From the NCBI GenBank assembly GCA_030704615.1, contig CM060732.1, positions 36,995,053 through 37,059,052 on the forward strand: a stretch of 64,000 nt of DNA, in the 5' to 3' direction. The notes beneath the pieces were generated by a model. The model was not told the DNA's origin and ran no database searches. It saw only the letters and a program-made list of their open reading frames with translations. Position numbers and translations under genes: made by a program. This document shows, in pieces, positions 10,275 through 22,800 of the stretch. Each line of letters opens with the position of its first letter. Position 1 is the stretch's first letter. Source of the DNA: Takakia lepidozioides. Lineage: Eukaryota; Streptophyta; Takakiopsida; Takakiales; Takakiaceae.

Positions 10275-13200
10275 GATGTGAAGGTCTACTGCGTGTGATA
10301 AAGAACAACGACAAGCTAACAGAGCTCGACCTCAGTGGTAATATGCCAGTTCATTTTCATTGATTGCATTGTTCTCAGAAGTTCGAGTTAATATCTTGGA
10401 TCTAAAACATGGAAATGGAGGTGGTTAATGAACTCATTAGATGGTGCTTGCTGAGCAAAAACATTCCATCTCATGTGGACAGAAGAATGAGCAAATGAGG
10501 ATAATATTATTGCTGAAGGGGCATGCTTCACAGGTGGGACTTTGGAGAGTTGAGACTCGGGTAGTAGGGGATGGAGAGACATTTGATTGGACAACTATTG
10601 TGACAGGATGCAATATCTACAAAGGTGATGACCTTGCTCAAATCATCCGAAGCGCAACTTCTCTGAAGAGGTTCCCCTCAGCTTCATTAAATGCCCTTCC
10701 CTCCTTCCAATCGCTGTGTCTAGTTCCCAATGTCTCTTTAGAGATTCTCTGACACTCATCAAGGCCCTTTAGCTATGAAGATCTGTGCTTGCCCATAGAG
10801 CTCCTTTCTTTCCGCGGACGTTATAAAGCACCATTTCATTTCCATTAGGCAATCCCTTGAGCAGTAGTTACTTTTTGGGCTGCTTCAGGCTTCACTTTTT
10901 GTCTTTTATTCTCTTTCTTGTTTCTTGTTTTTCTTTTGTCCCTTAGGCTCTTTGAGCTTTCTGCAGACGTTATAAAGTACCACTGCATTTCATTTCATTT
11001 CTCTCTCTCTGTTCTATGTCCTATCTTGAGGCTGAGCCTAAAACCCTGGTCATGTTGGGGTCTTATTGCTGGGCAGCTCACACACAGCAAGTTGATGCTT
11101 GTGTGAAGGGCTTTCCAGAGGATATCTGGAAAACCCGAACTAATTGTCTCTATCAAGGTAAGTCACAATACCAGAGTGAGCCCCTCACAATGGTAGGTAT
11201 CTGTTCCCTTTTGTTTCGTCCAAACTGGGTGCGGCGGGGTCTTATGGCCACAAGGCTATGGCAAGCAACGTCATATGAGTACATTCTCTGTTATATGTCG
11301 GAGTTTCCCTTTCAGAGACAGCCAATCCCTGACATAGATCTTCCAATATGAGGACCCGAAATGCCGGCAGAATATCTTCATGGGACTCTCAAACTAAGAG
11401 AATTTCTCTAAATGAAAGAGTAGATTTTGGGCTTCTTTAGGGCTCCATTTTTTTTCCTTCTGTTTCGTGCATTCTTTTGTCCCATAGACTCTTTGAGGGA
11501 GATAGACCTCTCTGTAGCTCTATCTCCCTGTCTTCTGAGGGCATTGGGGAGATTCAGTCTGCGGATAGAGACTGGTAGGTGGAGTCATCTGCAACGTGAC
11601 GACTGCCTATGCCCCACTTGCATTGGGAACTACAGGGAAATCGAAAGTGAAGATCGTTTCTTCTGTCACTGCCCATTGTACTATGAGATCCATGGGTGAT
11701 TCAACTGTCTTTTCTGGGATACCCAGTCTCTCATGGAGGTCTTCCATTGTGAGGATCATGAATGCTTGGCAGCTTACCTGCATGAAGCATCGACTCTTAG
11801 ACAATCCCTCGAGCTTTACTTGCTTTTGGGCTGTTTGTGACCCCTCTCTCTTTCTTGTTTCTTTCTTCCTCTTCTCCCATAAGCGTGTACCAGGCACAAC
11901 CAGGAATTGAAACTGAAGAACACTTTATTGCCCTCTATACTATGAGATCCGTGGGAGATTCAACTGTCTATTCCGTGGAACCCCTTCTCTCACGGAGGTC
12001 GTCCATTATGAGGATCAGAAATGCTTGGCAGCTTATCTGCATGAGGCCTTGGCCCTTAGGCAAACCCTTCAGCAGTGGTTGCTTCTAACCTCCTTTGGCT
12101 GTGGTTTTGTCTCTTCTTTCTGGTTTCTCCCTTTCGTCCCATAAGCTCTTTGAGCTTTCCACGGACGTTACAAAGTACCATTTCATTTCATTTCATTTCC
12201 TCTTCTCCCATAAGCTCTTTGAGCTTACCGTGGACGTTGTAAAGAAATTTCATTTTTCATTTGTCCCTGTTGCACATACTACATGTTCAGGGGCAGGCAG
12301 TCTTGGCAGGGCCTTCTGTTTTGAGGACCAAAAGTGCCTGGTAGCTTACATGCATGAAGCACTTCGTCTTCAGGCCATAGTTTGTCTTCTGATGTAATTT
12401 TCTTGTTGACAACCAAGTTGGAGCCCAGTGGTAATGGGCACATACCACCTCGGAAGTGGTTGTGGGTTCAATCCACCCTTGGTGTCACAAAGGTGTCCAC
12501 CTTCCTAGCGGAAGGCAGTAACCCTTGGGGGTGAAGAGACACCATAATTTACGATTCCTTCGGGAGGCGTCAAATATATTTTATTAATTTTCTTGTTGCC
12601 CTGTGGGCTGTTGGGGTTCCCTTGAATGTTCCCTTGAAGGTTTTGTTCTTTGTTTATGTATGTGTCGTGTAAATCTGGTGGTACTCCGTCTCCAGGCATT
12701 CTTAGGCTGGAATTTACCTTCAGAGCTTCAAGACTTGGTCTTGGAAATCCATCAGCCATTTGGGCCTCTATTTTGGCTTTTGTTTTCTGCTCACATGCAA
12801 GGTACTTGGTTCTCTTACTGGGATCTGTATGGTCCGGGTTGCCTTTGGTTGATGAGTTGATACCAACAAACATTATTTTCCAAATGCAGGCTTTCGCTGG
12901 AGTGGAATAGTTTGGGGTTGGCTCGCACTGGAATCTCAGCACTCTCATCTGCCATAGCTTCAAATCGTTCTCTGAAAGAGGTCAATCTCTAACTAAGTGA
13001 CAGAGAAATGAAATGAAATGGTACTTTATAACGTCCATGCAAAGCTCAACGAGCTTATGGGACAAGATGGAAAACAACAAGAGAGAGGAGAGAGAGAGAG
13101 ATGGTGTTTGCCATAGACCCTGTGCCCAGTTTGGGCGGAACAAAAAGGAGAGAGAGAGAGAGAGAGGGGAGACCTTGTTCAGATTTCTCTTGAATGAAAT

Positions 13201-13870
13201 GTTGTAATTGGCTCGAACAGGTGGATCTTCGGAGCAACAAAATTGGGCCATCGACAGCAGCAGCATTGGCACATGCACTTCGCAACAACTTCTCACTAGT
13301 ATGCCTTGGTACTACAAGGTCCCGCAGCTAATATCTCTCTATAATCTCCTTATCTCCTTTATTTTGCGTCCATTAGCAAAAGCTCAGCTCTCTGATGGTG
13401 TTGTGTTTGGTCATTTATAGTTGTTTGTGTTGGAATACCACTGGCGTGTGGTCGGGCTAGGGATTGAACCTAGGACCTCCCCCATTCCGGTGGGGTGCTC
13501 TACCACTGAGCTACCCGTCCCGTTCTGTTCTCAGAGTGCCGTGCAAGGGCTATAGCCTTGACACCTCCAACAGTTTGCAGGAAAAGACTGTCGAATCCAA
13601 CCCCCACCCCAATTAATGTAATATAGGAGTACATGGTCCACATGCTGTGAAGTGTGACTTCAATGATCTTTCATAGTTCATGCAGTGCTCTTCTTTTGAC
13701 ACAACAGTAGCAGACATTGTTGTCTCCCTCTTTGACTGCAGATCTGCGATGGAATGAGATTGGGCCAAGTGGTGCTGCGGCATTGCTTGGCATGCTTCAG
13801 CGAAACCATGGCCTAACTGATGTTCGGTTGGCAGGGAATGGCATTCCACCATCTCTTATGTCCCAGATTG
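10275..13870 (+). CDS. LRRC45: LRR exon block of the LRRC45-like gene (5 exons)
   Basis: Exon 10275-10337 gives GLLRVIKNNDKLTELDLSG. Exon 10607-10670 continues CNIYKGDDLAQIIRSATSL. Exon 12890-12980 gives LSLEWNSLGLARTGISALS and ends ASNRSLKE. Exon 13221-13308 gives VDLRSNKIGPSTAAALAHAL and ends NNFSLVCL. Exon 13742-13870 gives LRWNEIGPSGAAALLGML and ends ADVR-like LTDVRLAGNGIPPSL. Phases join as 1, 2, 0, 1, 1 without a stop, and each splice restores the 27-29 residue LRR period, for example VCL|DLRWN across 13308/13742. That is strong internal proof of the model. Introns range from 269 bp to 2.2 kb; the 2.2-kb one contains LINE ends and a SINE. Confidence 0.85.
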
Positions 13871-16800
13871 GTGAGTCCACCTCATCAAATAGGAAGAAAA
13901 ACAAAGTTTCATACATCCATGGCGGTCCAATAATGCCAATGGGCCACACTAGAACAAGACAGTAGGACTACTGAAATCAAATGAACAAACATAGGAAGAG
14001 GAGGTGTTGGTGGCCTCTTACATGAAGCACTACAGTGTTTCTGGGTTATTAGCTGATGAGCAATGAAATGTGAACACAAACTAACGTTATCTTCACTGTA
14101 GACAAGTTACTAGAGGAGAATCATGCGAGCAAGCTGATGAGCATCGGACTTCAACCTGCAGCGCTGGATCAGACCCCAGGTTCTCGTTCAATTGTGAGTA
14201 TGATGATTTCATATCCTCTGACAGGAGTATCTGGCTATCAGTATCATTGCTTGGTCAATGCATGTTTACACAAGGATGTGATGTCCCATCCATTCCATCC
14301 GTTTGGTCAGCCCATGCAGCTCCTACCAGCAAAAGGATGCTGACCCAGCAGTAGTATTTTTCACATGCACGGTTAGCCCAACTTCTGTTCTGTCGTCCAC
14401 AAGGAAGGCTTCCCGCCATGTGGTGTGACAGAGATATGGCTAAAAGCACCTGCAGAGTTAGCCTTTGCAACAGAGAAGATAGACATGCTGAGGAAGGCAT
14501 GTGCTCAGGGAGGGGGAGACGCAGCCAGCGTATCTGTCCCCTCCTGTGCCACATGTGTGGATGCACCTGCGGCTGGCAGGGGCTGCACAGGCGGGACGGA
14601 TGGGACGCACAGAAAGTCTCTCGTGTAAACATGCCTTCAGGATTATTGTCAAGAGAATGTTGGAGAACCTTCTAGTTTGTTGTCTCTACCCAGCAGGGAG
14701 AGACTACGCATCAGTGCAAAAAGCTTCTTGGATCCAGTTTGGTCCCATGTTCCTGGGAGGTTCCCATTATATCAAAGTCCAATATGATTCCACATGCGTG
14801 GGTAGGGTAGAGACGAGCAGCTTGTTCTACCATAAACGGAGAGAGAAATGGGACACAAAAGGCTGTAGCAGGGGCTTGCACATTTTGTCTCCCTGCCAAC
14901 AGTTCCCTCTCCTGTGGAGAAACTTCTATTGTGGCGGGGATACATCAAGCCTGGTCTTGCAAGTACACATTTTTCCACTTTTGCTTTTATGACATTTGAG
15001 ACAATCTACACTAGGAAACACTTCATGGGAAATCTCTTCGCCACAGATTTGGTCAAGTCAGATTTGGTCAGCAGAGAAAAGTGACCAAGGAAACAGAAAA
15101 GACCAAAAGCCCCCTCTCTCTCCCTTTGGTTATTAGACGTTCTTCTTTTTCTTCCAGTTCTTCTGTTAATTTGGCACCCAGGCCCTTCGGCTTTCAGTGG
15201 ACGTAACGAACTTTCTTCTTCTCTTGTTCCTTCTTGGTAGACAGACCTCATAGCAGACTGCACTACTGAAACATTGTACAACCTGAGAATGCCAAGCATG
15301 TAAAGGCTCTCTCTCCCTCACTTTGTTGTTATCTGCTTATGTTCTTGAGCTTGCTGATCTTTACATAATTGTTTCAATGTTAGTCTTACACAGTCACATG
15401 CAGCCTGATCCTGAAACAATGACGCATACTCTTTTCTGATTTTGTGTTTGATTTTGTTTGTGTATGGACAGAGTCCAACAGCTACAGCCAAGGAGATAGA
15501 GGTCATAAACCTGGAGAGAATCGACTCTCTCCAGAAGGAGATAGGAAACCTCCGACGAGAACTGGCATGGATTTCTTCCCTCCCTCTCTCTCTCTCGCTC
15601 TCAGATCTCCTCTACGCTGATGATGTTGCCCTTTTGGCACAATCCCCGGTCTTCCTGCAACGCCATCTCAAAATTTTGGAACAGTTCTGCAAAGACTATG
15701 GGATGCAAGTCAATCTTAGCAAGACCAAGATCATGGTCTTCAATGGCCAGGCTGATCGTAGATTCATCTTCAACCAGCAGGAAATTGAGATGGTGAAATC
15801 ATACCGGTACCTGGGTCTGGTTATCCACTCCCCCAAGTTTCACTTTGCAGCCACTGCCTTGGACAGATTGACTAAAGGTAAGGTGGCCTCCGTCCGCCTT
15901 CAGGCCAAATGCAAGCAAATACATCTGCGTCATCCCCCAACCAAAAGGTGGCTGTTTGACACTGTCGTCAGCCCTGCTACCATCTATGGTTGTGAGTTCT
16001 GGGCACCTGGTGTCCCTGTCTCCTGGTGGGAAAAGAATTTGGAACCATTACAGTCATCTTTTCTCCAAGCAATGCTTGGCGCCAGGAGCACAACTCCATC
16101 TCAGATCCTAGGTGCAGAGTTCGCATGTGTACCATTGCAATCCGAGGCCCTCTTCCGGCTTACAATCTTTCTCCATAGATTACAGGCCCTTCCACCCAAG
16201 GGGCTCGTGGCAAGGGCCCTCACAACATCTATGAGGCTCAAAGCTGCAGGTTTCAGGAACTCCTGGTATGCTCGAGTGGACAGTTTATTTCAACGTAACG
16301 GACTTTCTACTGCTTTCCTATTACCAATGAATCCAGATGAGGTGGACATCACATCCAGACATGACCGCAACAGACTCAGTAGGAGAGAGCTTATGGAAGT
16401 ACATGTCAAGAGAACTTGGAAGCTACCCAATCTCACGACAAAGCTCCACTTCTATCGAGAGACATTCTTGGTGCTCCGCGATGCTAGAATCTTGAGACCA
16501 AATTGCCTTTCAGCATCCTTATCTCCTTCCCTCCTGAGGGCATTGGGGTGGTTCAGGGTGGGTTCCCACAACCTACGGATAGAGACTGGCAGATGGGAAA
16601 ACCTGCAACGGGAGGACCGCCTATGTCCAGCTTGCATAGGGCGCAGCAAGGAAATTGAAACTGAAGAACACTTCTTCTTCTACTGCCCTCTATACTACGA
16701 GATCCGTGGGAGATTCCACTGTTTATTCAGTGGAACCCAAACTCTCACTGACGTCTTCCACTATGAGGATCGAAAATGCTTGGCAGCCTACCTGCACGAG

Positions 16801-19800
16801 GCCTTCACCCTTAGACAATCGCTAGAACATTAATTGTGGTTTCTGGATTTGTTCCTCTCATGTTTTCTTCCATTTTGTCCCATAAGCTCTATGAGCTTTC
16901 CGCGGACGTTATAAAGCACCATTTCATTTCATTTCTCTTTTGTTTGCTCTCTCATGTTTTCTGCCATTTTGTCCCGTAAGCTCTATGAGCTTCCCGCGGA
17001 CGTTATAAAGCACCATTTCGTTATAAAGCACCAGCTAAATTTATCATCTAATGGAAGGTCGTTGGTTGCTTGATTATGTCTGACTGCACATCTGTCGTGC
17101 TTTAGTATTCTTCCTTTTAACATGTCTTTCTATCTTTTTGTGTGGAGAGGACTGACTTTGAAATTCCGGGAGCAGTGTGAGGGAGACAACCGTCTTGTAG
17201 ACCGTAAATAATTGGAAACTTCTCAATCTCTTGGCTGGTGTGCCATGAGAGCAACGACCAAGTGAGATAATTGTGTTTTTATAGGGAAATATGCTTCTCT
17301 CTGGAAACACATTAGTGTCTGCCCTTGAAATGGTGTCTTTTGAAGAGTTTGGAAGACGAAAGTGCTTAACTGCATACCTCCATGAGCTTCTTCATCTCCT
17401 CTCTGCCCTGGGAGTGGGTTCTGTAGGTGATGCCTGTAGGTGAGGTTGATATAGAAACTGCCCCGTAGAGTCGTCCTCATAACAATGTCAAGGGTTGTGA
17501 TCTTTCGACAGGTAGCAATCAAAATGGAGTTCCATGACCTACAACTGCAGAAGGCAGCAACTGACACTCAACTTGAGGTAGGTGTCTTGGTTGCTTGGAA
17601 AGAGGGAATAATCTGGAGAGCACACAAAAGAGGGCAGTGCCATTACTCTGGGGAAGAAGGCTTTTAGTTAAGGTGGTTATACCCCAACCTCTTCTCTCTG
17701 TAAGTCTTCAGGGGTTTTTGATTTCGGAAATCTCTTGGAGCTTTCTTTGGCCCCATGGATGTATAAGCTTTGTCTTTAAGGAACCATTTCATTTCATTTC
17801 ATTTCTCTTAGGTCCTTTGTCTTCTTTGTCGTCTTCTTTCCCCCCCGCCCCCAGGTTCAATTGAGTGACAGAAGGGTCACTATTCAAGTCGTTCTGTCCT
17901 GATGTTCAGGAGCAATCTAGGTTGTGATAGTAAGATATGTACCTTGTGGTTTGTTTGTTATGTAATGGAAAGACTTCCAGAGTCGAACTTAAGGAAGAAA
18001 ATCTACTGCGCAAATTTGTCGAAAAGGAGACTGGGGAGTTGAAAGTGCAGCTTAACAGAACCAAACAGGTAGTCATCATTGTCCCTCTTCCTCCTCGTTT
18101 CTCGTCCTCCCCCTATCAAACTGTGCCTTTGGGGCCCCTGTGGATGTTTATAGAGTTTCCACTGTCTATCCCGTGGAACTCAATCTCTCACTGAAGTCTT
18201 CCACTATGAGGATAAAAAATGCTTGCTTACCTGCTCGAGGCCCTGACCCTTAGCCAATCCCTTGAGCAGCAGTTGCTTTTGGGCTGTTTTTTGGCTCTGG
18301 TTTTGCTTCCACTCATGTTTTTTCCCATAAGCTCTTTGAGCTTTCCACGGACATTATAAAGTACCATTTCATTTCATTTCTTTCTTTTCTTCATTTCATT
18401 CATTTGCTTCTGTTTCTTTTCTCTGCCCATCCAGCGGGGTGATCTCCTTTTCCTCTGTCTTTATCTTGTTTGGTGTGTTTTGACGTGGGGCTTTCTACAT
18501 TGTTACATAGATACATCATTGTGCTCTCCCATTCAGAGACTGGTGTAGCCCAGATCAAAATGCTTCCATCTATCTCTCAAGCTGGCAATTTAAGCTCTCT
18601 GAATCAAGCCATGTGTAGTCCTGCTTTGTTAGTCTACTCTCCAATGACCATTCATACCTTCTGCAGCTAAGCGTGTCTCGGGGCCTTCCAGGAAATTCCA
18701 CTCCTCCAAGAGAAGATGCTTGCAAATGAAAATGCAGCTGCCATTAATCTGTTCGCAAAAAATGTGAGTAGTTGCCTTGCTTCCCCTGCAGAGTTTGGTT
18801 ATGGAATTGTACGAGCATCGACTTTGCCCTTCACAGTATTCTCTTAGCACTAGTGTCCTCAGCCATGTCTGTTGCCATGAGATTGTCTGATGAAAATGAA
18901 GTTAGGCAGAAAACTTCCCTGAACTTGTTTCCAGTCTGTGACATGGGGGAGGACATCTTGGATGACCTCAAGGGTCTACCCACTCTCGGCACTAGACTGC
19001 AGGAAGCCTACCTTTGAACAGCAAACAGAAGCAGAGAGGAAAGGGAGAGTGCAATTGCCCGTTGTGTGGGCAATCTGAAGACAGTATTCATTTTCTGATA
19101 CACTGTCCGGGGTTCTCTCACCAAAGAGACGCTCTCTTCAAATCTATTAAGGGAATTGTGCCTGTACCCCTGTTTACCAACTTTGAAAGTCTCGAGGCTG
19201 AGCCAAAAGCCCAGGCCCTCCTGAGGCCTAGTTTTTGGGCAAATCACACACAGCAGATTGATGCTTGTGTGAAGGGATTTCTAGAGGATATCTGGAAAAC
19301 CCGGATTAATTCTTTATATGGAGGTAAGTCTTACTACCAACGTCAGCCCCTGACAGAGGTAGGTTCTGTCCCTTTTGTTCCCGCTCAAACTGGGCACGGG
19401 GTCAATGGCCACAAGGCTACGGCTAACAACGTCTTATGAGTACAATCTTAGCACTAGTGAAAACTCCTGTTTCAGTGATTTGTGAGGCGAGAGCAATTGC
19501 AATGATAGAGATTTTTGGGGGATGGATAACAGGCTGAATTGATGGATCGGAAGGATGGAGAGAGACGAGCCAAAGAGAGTGAAGCTGAAGTTTCCCGGGA
19601 ATCCCAACATCTCAAAGATCAGGTTGCATTTTGGATCTGAAGTGTTTCAAAGGTGCTTCTTAAAGTTGTGATGAACTGCAAGAACAAATCCAGAGACAGA
19701 ATCTCCCTGGCAAGATGCTGGGCCAGTGGGAGGAGGGATTGGGGAGAGCTATAGAAGTTAAATGCTCATACCTTGAGCTGCAATCTACAATTTGTAGGTC

Positions 19801-22800
19801 TCATGTGCATTATTCCATTCAAAATGTCTTAAAAGGAAACTGAAGTGAATGCACAATGGGTTGCGTTTGGACATGGCAGTTAGCAAGACTGAAAGAAGAT
19901 AGCAGTGCTCGTATTCAAGCGGCGGAAGGTGTAGCTCAGCTGCCCTGTTCATTGTATTCATTGAGAGAAAGAACAACAAAACTTCATGATGTCCATGGAG
20001 AATGAAAGAAAAAGAAAGACTATCACATCCTTGGGACAATGAGGGAAAGAATTATAAGCAGGAGCATTTTCGAATAAAAATTTGAAGTTAGCCTTCCATA
20101 TCCTCAAAGCCTTCAAGTTTCCAGAAGACAATGTAAAGCTTGTTGGGGTCTGCACTGGAGCTGTCCTTTGCAAATTGTTCATACAAAATTGTGCTTACTG
20201 TAACCATGTACCAAACACATAGGGTGGGGAAGGTATGCCGAGGTAAGATAGACAGTGTTCTTTTAATGCTCTATAGCGATTGTGCCTCTCTCACCTGGGG
20301 TGAAGATTTCTTCCGTTCTGTTGCAGAAAGAGCCAAGAGTGATGCAGATTACAGTTCCTCAATAATTCGAAGATTGGAATCAGAAATTGCACAACGTGAC
20401 CAAAAGCATGCAGAAGAGGTGACGAAATCTTTCCTTCTCTTCATTCTCCTTTGCTCTTCCTTATTTGTCATCTACCAGGGGGGTTTGGTCAGAGGCTACA
20501 ATGTTCATGGGAAGGTGAAAGTGGGGAACGAGTAGATGCTAATGAGTCCTTACTTCCAGCAGAAGAGAATGAGGAGGAAGAGGAAGTAGTAGCATAAAAC
20601 AGAAGAGTTTGTTTTGTGCACTAGAAGCCCTAAGGGACCAATGGACAAAAAGAAAGTTCCAAATTGGATTTCTGACCCCTCCGTATTTTGTGGCAATAGG
20701 GCGCAACGGAGAGTCCATTGTGCTCAAAAAGTATGGACACCCGAGCATACCAAGAGTGCTTGTAACCAGCGGATTTGAGCCTGATAGATGTTGTGAGGGC
20801 CAGGCTGTCAGCCCTATGGGTGGAAGGGCTTGTAACCTTGTAAGAAAGATTGTAAGCCGGAAAATGGCAGCTAGGGTTCTGAAGGCTCAAAATCATTGTT
20901 TCCTTGTCCCAACCTGGGGCCCCAACTTGGCAAAAACAGGTGCTGGCTTGGCTTTCAAGGACGTTAACTGTATAAGAGCATCTACAGATGCTGCCCTTGT
21001 GTGTGCTGTTTCAGCAGCCCCCTGGGTTGCTGGCAGGGTATTCTCATGTATGGCCTAGTTGTACGTCTGGTCAGACAGGTGGACGGGTGGCTGTTGGATG
21101 GAAAGCATACCCGCCCTGAATATGCCAGCATAGGCTGATATCAGGCACAGCTTAGGGGTACCTGCTTGTTTTTCCCTCCCACACACACCACTCCTTGGGA
21201 TGAATATCAAACCAAGCAGTGGAATGCAGAAGTCACTGCAATTTTTCCTTTGAAAAGGTGGGTTGTGTTTATGCAGGTGAAGTCAGTCCGATCGAAGCTA
21301 AGCATGGAAATAAGGGCTCTCGAATCTGCCAGAGAAGAAATTATGCGTGTGAGATCCACAACTCAAAAGCTTTTCTATTGATTATATCTCCTTGACAAGA
21401 CAGAAAGGAAGTTTATTGGCCAGATGTACGCCTACAAATTCCATAACTGTGACTGGTAACCCTTTCTAGATCCACAACTGTTATCATCTGCTGAGGAATT
21501 TCTGGATTCAGGAATGCTACCTCAGCATTCCAAGAAATATGCAAACAGGTGGGGATCCATAAACACATACAAGAGAAAGTCAGCTTCAGTGTAGCTTAAT
21601 CAGAAACGAGCAGCCAGGTTAACAAGCCAACCCCATAAAGGAGCCAAATAATAGCCCAGTAAAGCTGAAACTGGAATACATCGGAGCTGATCCAGGTGGG
21701 GGAAAACAGGGAACACAAACACAAAGCAACTGGGAAAGGAGCTAGTACACCTGAAATAATGGGGAAATTTATAGACCAACAAGGCCAGCTAGCAACTGAA
21801 TAATAATGATGCAAAAGAGTAAGCTCTATCTGCAAGTGGCCGGGAAACTATGCTGCAACGCCTCTAAAATGACTGATTTGGGTATCTTTAGATTGATAAT
21901 GTCCAAATGAAATATGCTGTTCTCCATGGGTGCAAGCATCATCTGCTCATTCTGGATGGCAAGGCAAGATTGGCCTTGCAGTGAGTACTCTGTTGCCACC
22001 ACTGACAAACCTGGATATCCTGCTAGCATCCTGCCGAAGTTCAACTGTCTTCGGGCAGCCATGGAGAGAGAGATGACACTGACTGAAGTTAGTGTACATA
22101 AGAGTCTCTCCCCCTTGCGGGGACTGCCCCCTTTTGGGGGTGGGCTCTAATAGGCCATCTATGGACGGTACAAGGTTATTTTCTTGTATCAAAACTGAAG
22201 AAAACTTCTTCTTTTACTGCCCTCTTTACTATGAGATCTGTGGGAGATGCCACTGTCTGTTCTATTAGGAGGATCAGAAATACTGCACGAAGCTTTGACC
22301 CTTAGGCAATCCCTTGAGCGGTAGTTGCATTTGGGCTACTTCTGGCTCTTCGTCTTTCTTTCTTGTTTCTTGCTTTCCTATTGTCATATAAGCTCTTTGA
22401 GCTTTCTGTCGACGTTATAAAGTTCCATTTGCAAATTCGTTGCATGTCGGAGGAGACTCTGCAGCAATTGCTCGAAGCACGGAATAAGGACTTCGAGGAG
22501 TTGCTCGCAGCCAAAGACAGGGACGTGGAGAAGTTGTGCGAAGCCCGAGACAAAGATTTAGAGAACCTATGGGCGGAGGTCGCTGTCTTGCGAGCTTCCC
22601 TTATGGAGAGCAACACCAAAGTGGAGGGCCTGTTGAAACAGCTCAATGCCAAAACAACAATTGCACTCCTCCTAAATTGGAAGGGGAGGTAAGGGCCCTC
22701 ACAGAGAAGGACACTTCAAGTACCCTCACGGCAAGTATGCACCAGCAGGTGGAAACTCTTACCAAAGAGCTGGAAACCCACAGGGCTGCGACATCTTCAA

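Noticed and set aside
14047-14070. CTGATGAGCAATGAAA resembling a hammerhead ribozyme core
   Set aside because: Stem II would be too short, and no matching stems I or III with a cleavage GUC/GUH were found.
14418-14992. Cys/Arg-rich overlapping frames on both strands that look like a small cysteine-rich protein
   Set aside because: Several frames overlap in both directions, none has a signal peptide or regular cysteine spacing, and the region is intronic.
20609-21058. A 149-codon plus-strand frame with several cysteines and tryptophans
   Set aside because: The opposite strand over its first half matches LINE family 1 RT (SIRLKSAGYKHSWYAR), so the plus frame is a shadow of transposon debris.
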